A stretch of 64,000 nucleotides of DNA from Pyrrhoderma lamaoense (Eukaryota > Basidiomycota > Agaricomycetes > Hymenochaetales > Hymenochaetaceae), in assembly GCA_002794735.1 (NCBI GenBank), contig NBAZ01000040.1:36980-100979 (forward strand), given 5' to 3'. The translations under genes were made by a program, and so were the position numbers. The notes under the pieces are model-generated. The model made no database searches. It saw nothing but the letters and a program-made list of their open reading frames with translations, and was not told the origin of the DNA. How positions within the stretch are numbered: the stretch's first letter is position 1; each line of letters begins with the position of its first letter. Positions 11,701-24,449 of this stretch are shown in pieces.

Positions 11701-13783
11701 ATGGTGTAGCTTCCATTGGTGAGAGGATTGCGGCTTGAAATAGCGAGTTGATCAAAAGAGGTATAGTTTACCTCAAGATTTGATACGGGCTCCTCAAAAA
11801 AAGAAGATTATGATGTAAATACTGGTAAAAAGGATACATGCTTCTTTCCCTTTTTTCACTCTTTCTTTCTTTTCCTTTCCCTTTCTTTCTTTTGTATTTT
11901 CTGTACCACAATTCGTTTGTTAGCCTTGTATGTCTGTCCTCCCTTTTTTTTTCTCTTCAGGTTCACTATCTGTGTAGTTTTATACAACATCATGTTAGTA
12001 ACAATTCGATTTCTCCATTCGTACTAAGGTGTTCGTACGAACATTCACTCCTTTTTACTCCTCTTTCTCGGGGTTCACACTCTTCTGACGGATCCACTCC
12101 TTTCTTTCATTGTATTGACAATCCAGTGTTACGGATGATCCTGATTTCTTCGATGATACAGATCCTTTGGTTGCTTTTGTATTTGTTTTATAGGTTCATG
12201 ACCGAAAGAAGAGTTGTATTCTTTCCTTTTGCAAGATTTACGAGTTCATGTTCAGTACTACAAGGCATAACACGTCCAACTTTATGAAGCTCGTCTGCAA
12301 CACTTTACTCAGTTAGATATACATATGTTCTCAATTCACATTCCTGATTACTCTCATTCTACCAATCTCTATCTCTTATCTCCTTCATCTGCCTTTAACT
12401 CGTCAACTCAGAGATGGGCCCCTCCAGGACCGCTTCCTCACCTCTGGGTTGATAGAGTTTCAAATCTTACCTGTTACTTTTCATCAACAAGTTTCCGTGG
12501 GGACTTGTTTTTAGAGGGACGCAGGCTAGGTTCGAACCTTAAAATATGGAAAAGGCTATATGGATAGATGACTGCGACCTGCTACTTCGCAGTGTACTGC
12601 CGCACAGTGGGACTTCCGCCGAGCGAGGATCGTGCTGGTACGGGAGTAGTATATGTGGCTGACATTCTACGTATTCCTTGAGACTCAAGTTTTCGAGTTT
12701 TCGATTTAAGGAATAATCATGTATACACAGAACTCTGAGACTTATGGGTAGGAATGTTCTCAACTAGGTCAGAAAGAGGAGAGAATGTCTTTATATTTTT
12801 AAGCTGCTATAGAGCGTATCGTGTGGTAGTAGTCTACGGCACAAATTTCTGAAGACCATATCTTCTGATAGAAGGAAGATGAAGCGTTTCAAACCACACA
12901 TATAACATTATATCAGAAGCTTCTAGAGTTTCCATGATAATGAGAAATTATAGACCTGGGAAATAATAGAGCCACCTCCACAAAAATTATCTGGTATGAA
13001 TAATACAAGCGCAGCTGCCCCCGCTTTACTTGCGTTCTGTTTTGTGGTAGTAAGGCTCGAGCCCTTTTTTGCATCTGCTCAACATGATATGACGGTAAAA
13101 AAAGAATTTGTTCCTAGATCCTAGATTGAAGAACCTGTGTGAAGTAAGTGAGCCATTCTGATAATATCTGGTATGTAAACGGCCCTTAAGCTATAATAAC
13201 TGTAACCATCACATGTAATATAAGTCCTATGCGCTAGTTTGAAACCGAACAACCTTTGTATTGTCCCATTGTGACGAAATTTGGCGCAGACGAATAGGTT
13301 CGAGGTATATGCATATTCTCTCTGTTCTGGTATCAGAATTTTCGGTGTAACTAAATTAACGCGTCTTCGTGGCTCTACTATTTCAGGTATTTGTGTATCA
13401 GATGTAAGGACTACTCCAGAGAAGAATAGGCTTTATCGCATTTCATCGCGAGACTCACCTCTCGGAAAGTTTTCGTAATAAGACCTTACCACCTGCAATT
13501 TAATCTTAATCTTCGCTGCCCCATTCGAAAGATGGTTCAGTAGTTGTCTACACCGTAGGCATTGAAGAATTTCCGGGAAATTATTCTTCTCTTTCAGGAT
13601 GAACACTTAATTCGGAAATTAAGGGGGTCCTTCCTACTGACAATCATTCATGCTTCACGGAAACCACGTGTATTCTTTGTCCCATCACCTATATGACAAG
13701 AATAGTATAAAACAGCGAAGCTAACTAATTCAATACTGATATAATCAAGGCCTTTCCTAGTAACCTGATACCCGAATCCGGGT
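11701..13783. other. Convergent intergenic region (about 2.1 kb)
   Basis: T- and CT-rich 3' flank of the FYR gene (11830-12200), then AT-rich sequence before the aldo-keto reductase stop. Short open frames at 12325-12567 and 13281-13478 have no recognisable protein, splice context or compositional support. Confidence 0.5.
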
Positions 13784-15270
13784 TTACCATCCCATCTGCG
13801 TGTACGTCCATCCAAATACTAATTTCTCTCCGTCCCTTTCCTGGACTCCTGGGTAGAAACATAGATGAGCGTTCTTATGGAGGGTGTTTATTAGTGTAAT
13901 ATCCTCTTCCGTGAGTTTTGGGAGTTCCTGGTGAATAGTACATAAATATCGTTTTTTGATACCAAAGTCATGGATATCACTGGATGATGATTGGGAAAAA
14001 GGGAAGAAGGAGCTCACAAGCAAGTTCTTTTGCTGTCTTTCAAGATTTGTGCTCTTCGGAATCGCAGCTACTCCATGACTACGAATCCATGCTAAACTGA
14101 TCTGCGCTGGTGACACCTTATATTTCTCTGATAATTGGACGATCGTTGGGTCATTCGCTACTGATGCGTATCCTGTCGGAGAGTAAGCCGTGACAACAAT
14201 ACCTTTCTGACGGCAAAACTCTCGAAGCTCGAACTGTGCTTGATGAGGATGCATTTCTACTTCATTGACGGCTGGGATTACTTTTGCTGTTTCGAGAAGC
14301 TTGGTCAAACTAATTTCAAAAAAATCGATTGTAGGGTGATTCAGTAACAATATAAGGATCAATCGACATCAGACATCAAATAATCATGATCATGTGTTGA
14401 AAGAGAGGAACAACGTCTGAGAACGTACTTCTTAACGCTAAAGTTGCTAACACCAATAGCTTTGACCTTCCCTGTCTCAAGCATTTTTTCCATATCAGCC
14501 CAGGTCTGATTGAAGGTCACGCTATCGTCCATGATATATTCTCCCTCATTTGGCTCTCCGTTCGGGCCTGGATATCTCGGTCCGGGCTTATCATCTATAT
14601 TTGCCATTGCTTGCGGCCAATGCATCAACCACTGCGTCATCAAATATCCGTTTAATTTTATCGCTCGTTTAGACACCGAAGACACGTTGACAATAAGGGA
14701 AGAAACTTTAACTTGGACTCACAAGGTCAAAGTAGTCAAAACCCGCATTTCTCAGGCACTCTTCAAGGGAATCGGCAACTTTTGCATGATGGTGTAGTCT
14801 TTTTCGTCACAAACCACCGGTATCAACCGAGGTATTTTTCAACAGGACCATCAAGAAGATTTAATTGGAGTTAGAAATTAAAAGAGAAATGATATTGAAA
14901 AAGCGATGCATACGGAAGTTTTGTTGTAACGAAGATTTCCTCACGGGGGATACCAGACTCTCTAACAGCCTTTCCCACCGCCCCTTCTGTTCCATAATCA
15001 TGAGCTGTATCAATATGTCTGTAACCTGTCTTTAAAGCAGATAGTATCCAAGGACGAGCAGCCTCGTGTTCTTCGTCAGTTAATCCTGACCAGCAACCTA
15101 GACCTGGGGGAACAGAATAATAGAAGAAAAAACCATGAATCATTAAACTCTATTCTCCTTTCTCCATCCCCGATATAGGCATGGGGTCTTTAATCCAATA
15201 TAGACTCACCTAATGCAGGCATTCGAGCTCCTGTGTTGAGTGTGATATAAGATTGTTGAGCGGCTGACAT
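13784..15270 (-). CDS. NADPH-dependent aldo-keto reductase
   Basis: Cytosolic (alpha/beta)8-barrel oxidoreductase of the AKR superfamily. Exons 15270-15210, 15103-14914, 14798-14723, 14631-14429, 14309-14018 and 13927-13784; 966 nt, 321 aa, the usual AKR length. The catalytic tetrad is visible: Asp and Tyr in [15 protein letters not shown] (about residues 43-57), Lys in FVTTKLP and His in WLMHWPQ. Cofactor and fold motifs follow: [54 protein letters not shown]. The insert after MHWPQ ([16 protein letters not shown]) resembles the fungal glycerol 2-dehydrogenase/xylose-reductase-like subgroup. The start codon begins [18 protein letters not shown], the normal first strand. Confidence 0.94.
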
Positions 15271-16328
15271 TTGTGTTGTTGTGGTGTTGTGTGGTGATGG
15301 ATATGAATAGTAGTAGATGGGTAGATAGAAGTATTAGAGTATCTGTTCAGAAGAAGGGATCAAGGCCACCCCCTCTCCACCCTTGTTTGAAGCTATAAGT
15401 ATCCTGAGATGAATTACATTAACGCCTTAACTTAGATGCTGAGTACTGACGAGTATTAGTAAAGGAGGGAGACCATTTCGACGAGCTTACTCCTTGAGAT
15501 CAATCATGTGAATAAAACTCTGCTCAAAGAGCTTCTCCCGGGGCCAAACATGGAGGCAGTACAGGTGAGTGTGTGTATATAATGATATATGAAATGTATA
15601 CACAGTTTATCATGATGTACATTTACATGAATAGACTGAATATATGTTCTGGGCTATAACTTCTTTATGCTACTAGACGGCCCAACCAAACACAAGTAAA
15701 CTACACATATCGTCACCAGGCAGACACATCTTTGAATTATTCGTAGGTGTAGGGTCTGATTTGGTGACGATTTTAGAAAACCTTAATTCTCATCAATTCT
15801 CTTCTTCTGCGAGTGGCTTCAAGAATCCAAATTTACATTCATCCCCCTCGGACATGTGATACCATGAAAGTCTATCCGAGAAAAACAAAATACCCGTTTC
15901 AATTCTAGCTTTATCTTACCAATCATCAAAAAATACATCTTTTCATATAGAATACGGAGCCATCGTCCCTTTATTTGCTTTGCTATTATATCATTCGCAT
16001 TTTGACTATCTACATATGCCGATTACAGAAAGAAACAAATCAAAATCAAAACGCAAAAATTTCCCTTAGTCGTCTGAAATCAGGGTAAATAATCAAAAAA
16101 GGAGTGAATTCGAGAGATGCAAAGCAAAGCGAACATATAGAAATTGTGCGTGAGAGTGAGTGTAGAAGAGTTGGGTAAACAGTGTTAGATGAGAGGGGTA
16201 TTTACACAAAGCATTGTTAGATCCTGATTTGAGAAGAAGAAAAAAGGAGAAAAATAAATAGAGAAAGTCCTGTCCTAGTCTATCTCTGTCCGCTTTGGTC
16301 TTATTTGTTTCAGATCAGGGTGTCTATC
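15271..16328. other. Intergenic region (about 1.1 kb)
   Basis: Promoter side of the aldo-keto reductase and 3' flank of the Pol X gene. It is AT-rich; no gene, repeat or RNA recognised. Confidence 0.5.
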
Positions 16329-18252
16329 CTATTCTTTTTTTAGCAACGAGAGTTCATTCGAACCCATCCGATTCAACATGATATTCAGTTTCCTCTGCTC
16401 AGGTTCAGCAAAGCCAATCCCCAACTCTTTCAACACGTCTTTTTCACTCTGACTAGCAACGAGCGCCCATCTCCCATCTTCCCTTAAATCGATTCCAGCA
16501 TCTCGTCGCGCTTTTATCTCAGCTTTGTTCATACCAACAACGGGTTCGGATTGATCATTGTCACCGCTGTCGGTGACAGGGTCCTGAATTAGAGAAGCAG
16601 CTTGAGAGATAGCAGATGGCTGGAAATGCCATAGTCCAAACTCATTGAAGTATAGGCCTAGAGCGGATGCAGAATTTCGGACGTAAACAAGGAAATGTGA
16701 ATCTCCTGTATTAGCTATGAGTGCAGCGCCTTCTGATAAACATGGGTAGAGCCTGTACGAGATCATATTTAGTACTAAGATATCCAATAACAAGAGGTGT
16801 AACTTCACTTTATTTCCATTCGTCTGTACACGTTTGACGATCTAACCTGACCCTGCTCATTTGGCACCCTCACAATACCCTGCCAATTCTTCGTTCCTTC
16901 AGTCAATGTCGCAGCTATGATACCGGCACGCTCCAAAGGGACTAGGATGTGATCTCTGAGAAGCATGTCATTCTTCATTTGTGAGGGCGTGACAACTTTC
17001 TTTGTTCGACCTCGGGCCTGAATTTGAGTCCTGTTGACCCCATTATACTTTTGTACCCTTTCACCTGGTGATGGGACATGGATACATAAAGGGTGAAACA
17101 TAATAACGTCGATATAGCTACTTGAAGGTTGACCCCGCCGACTATTATGGTACAAGAGGGCGTTACGACGATATTGAAAGGGTTCTGATTTTGTATCTCA
17201 CTCACTAGCTGCCCACAACATATGCCCGTATGTCATGAGATAAGGTAGACCTCAAGATACCCTTTTACATGTAAATTAGCGAGAATAATAAGATGAGTAG
17301 AGAGAAATCTTGATACCATGACTGCCTCACTTTCTTGTCGCGTAACCCCCTTATCAAGATGGCCTACATAGTCCAATGACACCCTTACGGAAGCCTTGAG
17401 AGTCTTGTAGTATTCTAGCTTCCGCAAGTCATCCAGAGTACGACACCCGTCTTTGTATAATCTGGCAGCCTGGACATCACTGAAGCCTTCCATTTACCCA
17501 AGTTATCTCACAATTTCTAGATATAGTTACTTACCCAATACCCCGAACTTGTCTAAATATAGCGATAACCCGGTCCCGCTCGTTTGAGACTTCGGATCTA
17601 ACAGGTTCAGCACTGTGACTCGAAGTTTGGGGCGCAGAGGAAATATCCTGTAATGATATGAGTTTCGAGTCTCAAAGCGAATTTAAGGAATAATTACAGA
17701 CTTTTGCTTTCCCGGAGCCTAGAATCTCGTCTATCCTTCGAGCAACGCCCTCCCCACAACCGATAATCTACAGCGACATATAAAAATACGATCACGTTGC
17801 GTAAAACTATTAAAAAACTAACCTTCTTCACATCTTCCCCAGTCGTTACGGGTCTTGAGTAAGCATTCAAGATATTACGAGCACGTTGTAGTGCTAATTG
17901 TTTAAAACTCTGAGTTTGTGCTTGTGACCCAGTCTCTCCATTATTGAGTGCGTCCAGTTCTTTCTAGCACGAAAGGTACATGACATGAGCTATACCATTT
18001 ACTAAATTGTGTGTACCTCGAGAAAGTGAGAGAGAAATAAGGAGGGCACACGTTACCTTCCGTTAACTTTCGAACAATCTGCACATTAGGCCCATTTGGA
18101 TTCGGGACGAACTTTCTCGGTAAACTTGACCCACCTCCACTTGAACTTCTATCGGTTGGTGTATACGACAATTTCCTGAAGCATGATTTTTGGAAGTGAT
18201 TGATAGTTTGATTCTTAGTGTATGTGGATCGAGAGCAAGTAGCAGATAGCAT
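16329..18252 (-). CDS. Mitochondrial family-X (Pol beta-like) DNA polymerase, with altered catalytic positions
   Basis: Gap-filling DNA polymerase of family X, predicted mitochondrial. Exons 18252-18057, 17959-17823, 17767-17702, 17647-17542, 17486-17317, 17261-17206, 17141-16809 and 16752-16329; 1488 nt, 495 aa, phases all close. The first 35 residues are basic and hydroxylated with no acidic residue (MLSATCSRSTYTKNQT), a mitochondrial presequence. HhH motifs follow (IIGCGEGVARRIDEIL; VRGFSDVQAARLYKDG), then the palm signature VVGSYRRGQPSSSYIDVIM, rebuilt by removing the intron at 17205-17142. The thumb follows (ANTGDSHF..YVRNSASALGLY, then EKDVLKELGIGFAEPEQR). The Pol beta SSGDxDVL motif is SSSYIDVI here, so the first metal-binding Asp is Tyr, and RRIDI is RRMEI. 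Activity is therefore uncertain. Confidence 0.87.
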
Positions 18253-18654
18253 TACAACTCTGGGTTATTCCAAGAATCGCAGAACGTGTTTATATAAAAA
18301 CTACCAACACGCGGGTGAAAAAAAGTCTATTTCAAATTAGCAGTTACACTCATAAGCCGTGTAAATTGCTTATAAGTGTAATACATAACAACAACATCGA
18401 TTGCAGACCCAAACAAAATTATATCACGACTGTTGAGACGATATCACCCTGTACTTTTAAAAGAATTGTCGCTTTAAACTCATACTATCCTATTCAGACT
18501 CGAAAAAAGTGATCAATACTAGGTCTTTTCATTATCACATTATCACAATAGAGAATCATCTTTTCACACGTTTGGGGAAATACAAAGCACAAAAAATATC
18601 AATAAATACGGCGGATGAGCAAAATGAAAGAATGCGAACAAAAACAACAACTTT
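18253..18654. other. Intergenic region upstream of Pol X
   Basis: AT-rich promoter of the Pol X gene and 3' flank of the SNF5 gene. No other feature seen. Confidence 0.45.
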
Positions 18655-20625
18655 TTATCTTCTTCTCCGAGCAGAACTTTGGAATTTTGAGGTTTCTCTG
18701 CGAAGGCGTCTATTGAGGTAAGACAATAGAGTCAGTGATCAAGAATGATTTGATGGTAAGAAATAAGTACGTGAACATACCGGCTCGCTCGTTCACGTTC
18801 AATCTCCCTTCGTTCAACCTCTTCGGCAGTAAGGATCTCAAACCTAGTCGCATACTCCTCGGCATCATTCCAATCTTTCCAAATACTCTTGAGTGCCCTA
18901 GGACCTCTACCCAATCCATCACGAGGTGGGCGACCCCAAATTCCAGGACCCAGTCCAAGACCAGTCTTATCTTTCAGAACACTTCTTTCGCGATCTCTTT
19001 CACCGTCACCTTGTAAATCTTTAGATGTATCTCCACCTATTACGCCCCACTCTATCGCATCCTTCTTGTGTTTCAAGATCTCTTCGTGCAAAGCATGTGC
19101 TATGAGAGGTACTGCTTCTCCTGTTAGTCCAATATCCGCACAAAGTTGGATTGCGAACGCCTCAGGAGTTAAAGGTGAGAGGAGATCCCATTCAATGTGG
19201 TCCATCAAGTGATGAGTTGCAATCTGGACGTCAATCTACAAAGGCTATAAGTAATAATACTTTGTGAGTGAAAAAGATTCTTACGCTGAGTATAACACGG
19301 CATTCAGGGACTTCAACATCCATGGAATCTTCATCATCTACTTCTTCGTATCCAGTTGCACTAGACCCCAAGTCCATGGTAGCAATTCCCTCGTACTCTT
19401 CTAACTGAGCCCGAATTTGATTAGCGATAGTCTCGACCCAGGGATTTTGAGGTAGATCAAGGTCAGTACAGAATATACGGGCGAATAGCTCCGGTTTAAC
19501 TAGATCATCGTTTAAATCCCACATGAAACAGTCACGAATTCTATGAGTCTCTGTCTCAAACTCGACTCGTACTGGTACAAGAGCGGACGGCTTAAGAGCT
19601 TGGTTGTCAAGTGCCTCTTGTGACCTAATCGAAGGAGATCAATTTTCCCGGCAAGAAAGATAGAAGATCGATTAAGCAAACTCACGGATAACTGTGTTTC
19701 GTTGCTTCTGCTCTCTTAGCTGTTATAAATCTTGATGGAGGTATTAATCCCAAGTAGCTCTGATCAAGCTCGGCCTTCCCCTGAGCTACACTCTGAGGTG
19801 CCGGACTACCAGAAGTATACGAATATTGATAAGAATTGATCCCAGTCTTCATTCGAGTTGCCCTTAGAGATGATCGTAATCCACCACTGGCTACGAAGTC
19901 CGAGTCTTCTGAATCACGTTCCCGTTCTCCCGCATCCAATTCCTTCTCATCATCCCAGAATCGACTTCAGCATAATTGATCACTCCGCCACGGCGCGTTC
20001 CTGTGCGGCCGACATTATTTCCTGCATTTGAGGTTGATGCGAGGATGGGTTGCATGAGCAACGTCGCCCCTGTACGTAGTCTAGAAGCATATGTTGTTAC
20101 AAACGCTTGTGGTGTAGTTGGAAGAGGGGGACGTGAGACGTGAGAAGGAGGCGGGTATTGTATTGGTGGTATTGGCGCTGGGACAATAGGTCTCACAGCA
20201 GATTGTTGCTGTTGCTGCTGCTGCTGCTGTTGTTGGGGAGCGACATAAGGCGCTGGTGTAGATGCAGCTGGTGTCGAACGTGCAGATCTCTTTTGACGTT
20301 GTGTTTGTTTTGTCGGTGTAGCAGACCATGTATATTGTTTTGATTCAATAACTGGAACCGAAGTTTGCTTCGAGTCAAATATAATACCTAAAGAGAGGGG
20401 GGAAGAGTTTTAACAAAATAATTTTTATGCAACTAGAGAGTCCCAGCGTTCCGACAAGAGAGTAAACTGCATACCACTTCTAGAATAAACAGGCTTTGTA
20501 GTAGTGCTTGATAACGAAGAGACAGCAGCAGCTCTTAGTGGGGTTTCGGACGTCGATGAAGACGTTGCCTGGACAGAAGTCATCGTTGCTTGGAAAGAAC
20601 CTGCTCCTGGTGGAAGAGGAGCCAT
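18655..20625 (-). CDS. SFH1: SNF5/SFH1 chromatin-remodelling subunit
   Basis: Core subunit of an RSC- or SWI/SNF-type remodeller, the SMARCB1/INI1 family. Exons 20625-20475, 20387-19686, 19624-19285, 19235-18781 and 18709-18655; about 567 aa if one base is restored in the G run at 19954-19956 (CCC on the plus strand), where TRRGGVINYAEVDSG and the downstream acidic DDEKELDAGERERDSEDS lie in different frames. The N-terminus carries an 11-Gln tract (20203-20235) and QAFVTTYASRLRTGAT. Two SNF5 repeats follow: RDCFMWDLNDDLVKPELFA and MDHIEWDLLSPLTPEAFA. The tail holds WGRPPRDGLGRGPR and a basic EVERREIERERASRRLRRE helix. Whether it serves RSC (SFH1) or SWI/SNF (SNF5) cannot be settled from sequence alone. 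Confidence 0.9.
20203..20235 (-). repeat. CAG/CAA trinucleotide tract encoding 11 glutamines
   Basis: Eleven consecutive Gln codons (mixed CAA and CAG) within the N-terminal region of the SNF5-family protein. The mixed codons limit slippage. Confidence 0.95.
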
Positions 20626-20989
20626 TTGTGGATTTAAACCGTTTCGATTGACTTGTTACGGAAAGGAGGATCAATCTCTACGCGTTTTGTAAGGACGCGT
20701 CGAAGCAGCAGCCGACGGTGAGTAAATGATATTTATTTAGTGCTCGGGCAACCAAAGTGGTCTTCAACGGGTTCAATGATCAGGAGCAGTGAGCAAGAGA
20801 GGAAGACGAGAGATGGGGAGAAGAAATGTAAGCTAGCGGTTAGTTAAAATCGGCTGCGGGAGGAGGACAATGACACGCACGCGAAAATGCAGTAAAAATG
20901 CATGGAACACATATGCTATGTCATGAATCATGATCGCCAGAAACCCATAGTTCATCCTTTCTCTCAATCGACTTCCATCTACTTTCATC
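20626..20989. promoter_or_regulatory. Divergent promoter shared by SNF5 and p34 genes
   Basis: 364 nt between two divergent start codons. No TATA box is obvious. Confidence 0.5.
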
Positions 20990-22433
20990 ATGGACTCTGA
21001 GGACCCATCGTCTGCATCATGTCGTATCGTTGTAGTTTCTTCATCTGTGGAGACTGCAAGAGAGGTCGCACATCGTATGTCTATTGTGCTTACTGCACAC
21101 AGACAGCTTCAGTCTCGTTAACAAATACTAGGTATCAAGACTATCTCTGGCGATAATCAACCGTCTAGCCCGTCTTCTGAGGTTATACACTGGACGATAA
21201 AGAATAAATACTATACTGCGCCAGTACACTTTCATCCCATCCACTTGGAAGGCTTGTCGTCCATCGAACTCGATGAAGTTCCAGCAATCATATATACTTG
21301 GAAAGAGAACGAGGTTAACCCCTTTTACAAAATCTTATATCTGTACCCAAAAATGCTGTACTTATAATATTTATCTATATATGAAGCCCTACAAAGAACA
21401 TATGAAGTTCGTTTGCGAGCAGACATCTACATTCAAGCCAGAAGTGTCTCTTGCTGTCAACATGGCCCCCACAACGGAGGATGAACTGGAGGATTTCTTC
21501 TTCGAACATGGATTTGAGTATGTCAGTGGACAATCTGAGTCAAGAGAACAGTCTCCAGGACTTGCCAGTTCCTCATGTAAGCAAAGACCCGTGTAGCAGT
21601 CATTTTCAAGTGTCTTAAGACGTGTGTATGCTATCACAGCCACGCCAGGTATAAACCGAGCCTTGGATGCATTGAGCACTATCATGTGGCCGAGCATGGT
21701 CCGAACAGAAACAGCAAAGCCAAAGTTCTCCGCTAAACTCACTTTACCTAGGGATGGCATGGATAACATTGATGCACATCTACTATCTATACTTAATGAC
21801 AGTGGCGGAAAGTCAAATAAGCAACACCAAATGGAGCTTCTTGAAAGGTGGCTCGAACAAGACGATAGTTCGGGGCTTTACTCTCGCAATCTCAGAGATG
21901 ATGATTACGCCTCACTTTACTCGCACGCGCATTCGGTGTCCACAGTTAAATCGGATGATCCTTGGGCGACAGGAGGAATATCACTTTCCGATACGCTCGA
22001 TAATGATACCGTTGGCTTCGATGATGACTTTACGGATTTCGTCTCAGCGCCCGCTGTAGAAGCTGCTCTAGAGGACAATAGTAATAGTAATGAGAATCCA
22101 GAATTTCCAACTCAGGCAGAGATCCAAGCCACATCCGCACGTATTTTCGGACCACAGCTCACCGTTCATCCTATATCAGGACCATTCTATGCCCTTTCAG
22201 ACAGTCCTATCGACCTGTTGGAACATGGCAACAATCAGGAGTTGCAAGAAATAGATGCGCCTTCCTTTGACCTTACCCGGATCTTGGGTGCATTAGAGGG
22301 GATGAAGGAAGAAATATCACAAATTACAGACGAACAAGAAAGGAGAAAGGCAGCTGCGAAAGTTGCATTAGGACTTGTTTATGGACTAGAAGGTGTTGAT
22401 GATGAGGCTGATATTAGAGCAGGCCAAGTATGA
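20990..22433 (+). CDS. Alpha/gamma-adaptin-binding protein p34 family
   Basis: Cytosolic chaperone-like factor that binds clathrin adaptor subunits (AAGAB/p34; yeast Irc6 is the distant relative). Exons 20990-21074, 21132-21313, 21387-21576 and 21640-22433; 1251 nt, 416 aa, phases close. The N-terminal half is a small G-protein-like fold: CRIVVVSSSVETAREVAHRI first strand and helix, EVIHWTIKNKYYTAPVHFHP (the family KYYTA motif) and IELDEVPAIIYTW. A central segment ELEDFFFEHGFEYV is typical of the family (residues about 130-145). The C-terminal part is acidic and disordered, ending with a helix holding DEQERRKAAAKVALGLVYGL. Confidence 0.84.
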
Positions 22434-23030
22434 TTAGGAACCTGCGGTATCACCAGAATTTTTATTTCTTTGCTCTGGAATGGAATGGAATGGAGGATAT
22501 ATGCTTGTGCTTATCCTATATTGTAATACTATGCTCTCGTGGAATAGAAAACGTTGATTCACTCATTGATCAAAGCACCATGGGTGCCCCTGATGATAAG
22601 AATCAAAGTAAAACTTTAAGCATATTGCTGTGAGGTTTCTGGGCTATCAATCAAGGGGTTATCATGACAATGGTAGTGAACTTAAAGTAGGCATGAATTC
22701 TACATGTAAGCGTTCCTGAACCTGTGTTGTATCAATGGTTTGTGTCTCGTACGGGGTTGATGATACGTGATACGCGCCCAATCAGGGTGACATCTAACTA
22801 AATCGGGGAAACAAAGACAAAAGCAAAAACATGGCTGTTCTTCTTCCTTCCTTCTAAAACATCAACGCATCTACACCCTTTTTTGTATCTAGTCCCGAAC
22901 TTTGAAGTAAATAAATAAGAAGCCTGGAGTATATCTGAGTTTTTAAGATGCACATACGCATCCCCACCTGAAGTCACTTCTCTCTGAAACTACTCCGGAA
23001 AGAACTAAATTCATAAAGGAATAGGAAACA
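22434..23030. other. Intergenic region between two plus-strand genes
   Basis: About 600 nt with the 3' flank of the p34 gene and the promoter of the hydrolase gene. A tandem GGAAT repeat lies near 22478-22495. No gene seen. Confidence 0.45.
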
Positions 23031-24449
23031 ATGGGTGGCGAAAAAGGTCCTGATTATACTTTCCGTTACAGGTCTGACACCAAAGACGGTGTACCACAGT
23101 GCTATCTCGACGTCTTCCTGCCCTTGTCATCGTCAGAGGAACCCTTGAATGTTATATTATACTTCCATGGGGGAGGGCTTACTGTTGGTAACCGGAAAAG
23201 TTATTTCCCTCATTGGCTTCACGGTACGCAATATAAACCCTTGAAATCTCTCTTCTGCAGCTCACATTCAAAACTTCGATTAATTCATATTGGCCTTGTA
23301 TATAAAAAGATCGAGCAGTCCGCTCAGGTTACGCATTTCTGAATGCCGACTACACGCTCATATGCCCCTCAAGTGGCCATCACGTACTCGATGACATACA
23401 CGAACTATTCACCTATCTCAACGAACGTCTGAACAATGACTTGCGTGCAGCTGGGGCAAGCGTTACAATATCGCCCACATCAGTACTTGTGTCCGGTTCG
23501 AGCGCAGGTGGTTATTGTGCTTACCTTGCTGCCTTGCATGCTACCCCAAGGCCAAAGGGCGTCCTGTCTCTTTACGGAATGGGTGGCGACCTTCTAGTTC
23601 GTACTCTCTCTTTCCGCAAAAGCACTCACAGCTTTTGTGACTCCGTCTTACCTTATTGATGTGATGCCCCCCAACTAACTCGGAAATTCCGTTTCTTTTC
23701 CTTCGTTTTTACAGACTCCGCAATACCTAAGCATCAAGACCGAACCTTTTTTTATGGGCCGGGAAATGCTAAGCCCCGAGTCCTTTAGAGATTTTCTCTA
23801 TCCGTTCGATCCCAATATGCAGATGATAAGTGATTCTCCACTGTCTTATAACTCTCCTCAACATCCAACCATGCCTGGATGGCCTTCAAACCTACGGATG
23901 CCACTCTGTAGACTTCTTCTCCAGGAAGGGGTTTACCTAGACTATCTCACGGGACAGCACGAGCCTAGTCTTAGTGTTCAACTGCGTAAGCTGTTACTGG
24001 GAGAGCAGAGGAAAAGAGACCCCAATTCCAACACAGATTCCGATATTGATTCCAGGCCCGACTCTGACTCCTCTATGTCTATGATCAAAGAAGACAAGGA
24101 AAAAGTCAGAGGGCAGGACAAACTCGATCATAATCATGATAATGGTAGTACTAACATCATGTCTCAGATCCAAGCGCTTATCAAGCCCAACCACACCCGC
24201 TTATTCCCCCAGTTCCTCATCGACTCATCATTCCCACCAACTTTCATTCTCCACGGCGAACTAGACTCTGCAGTTCGCGTCCAAGAATCTGAAAATCTCG
24301 TTAGGTTACTGAACGAGAATGGGATCAAGAATACATTGAGAGTCGTTCCGGGCGAAGAACATTCTTTTGATTATGCTAGAGGAGCGTATGAGAAACACTC
24401 TGAGCACTTTGATGAGGTTTTTGAATTTGTGCATGATATTTTTAACTGA
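23031..24449 (+). CDS. Alpha/beta hydrolase, HGGG (hormone-sensitive lipase-like) type
   Basis: Predicted cytosolic esterase/lipase. Exons 23031-23223, 23328-23596 and 23715-24449; 1197 nt, 398 aa. The oxyanion-hole motif is NVILYFHGGGLTVG (about residues 42-55), followed by LNADYTLICPSSGHHVLDDI. The nucleophile elbow is VSGSSAGGYCAYLAA, with the central Ser in the GxSxG position. Near the C-terminus come FILHGELDSAV (acid) and VPGEEHSFDY (His), completing a Ser-Asp-His triad. A low-complexity acidic insert (DSDIDSRPDSDSSMS, residues about 245-265) sits in the cap region. The substrate is unknown. Confidence 0.88.

Noticed and set aside
12500..12560. B-box-like GGTTCGAACC suggesting a tRNA
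   Set aside because: Flanking bases cannot form a T-stem or acceptor stem and there is no A-box at the right distance.
13281..13478. 65-codon plus-strand ORF in the 2 kb intergenic region
   Set aside because: Isolated, no splice partners, no recognisable motif.
13784..20625. Operon-like or metabolite gene cluster on the minus strand (aldo-keto reductase, Pol X, SNF5)
   Set aside because: Separate promoters and unrelated functions; no synthase, transporter or regulator of a metabolite cluster.
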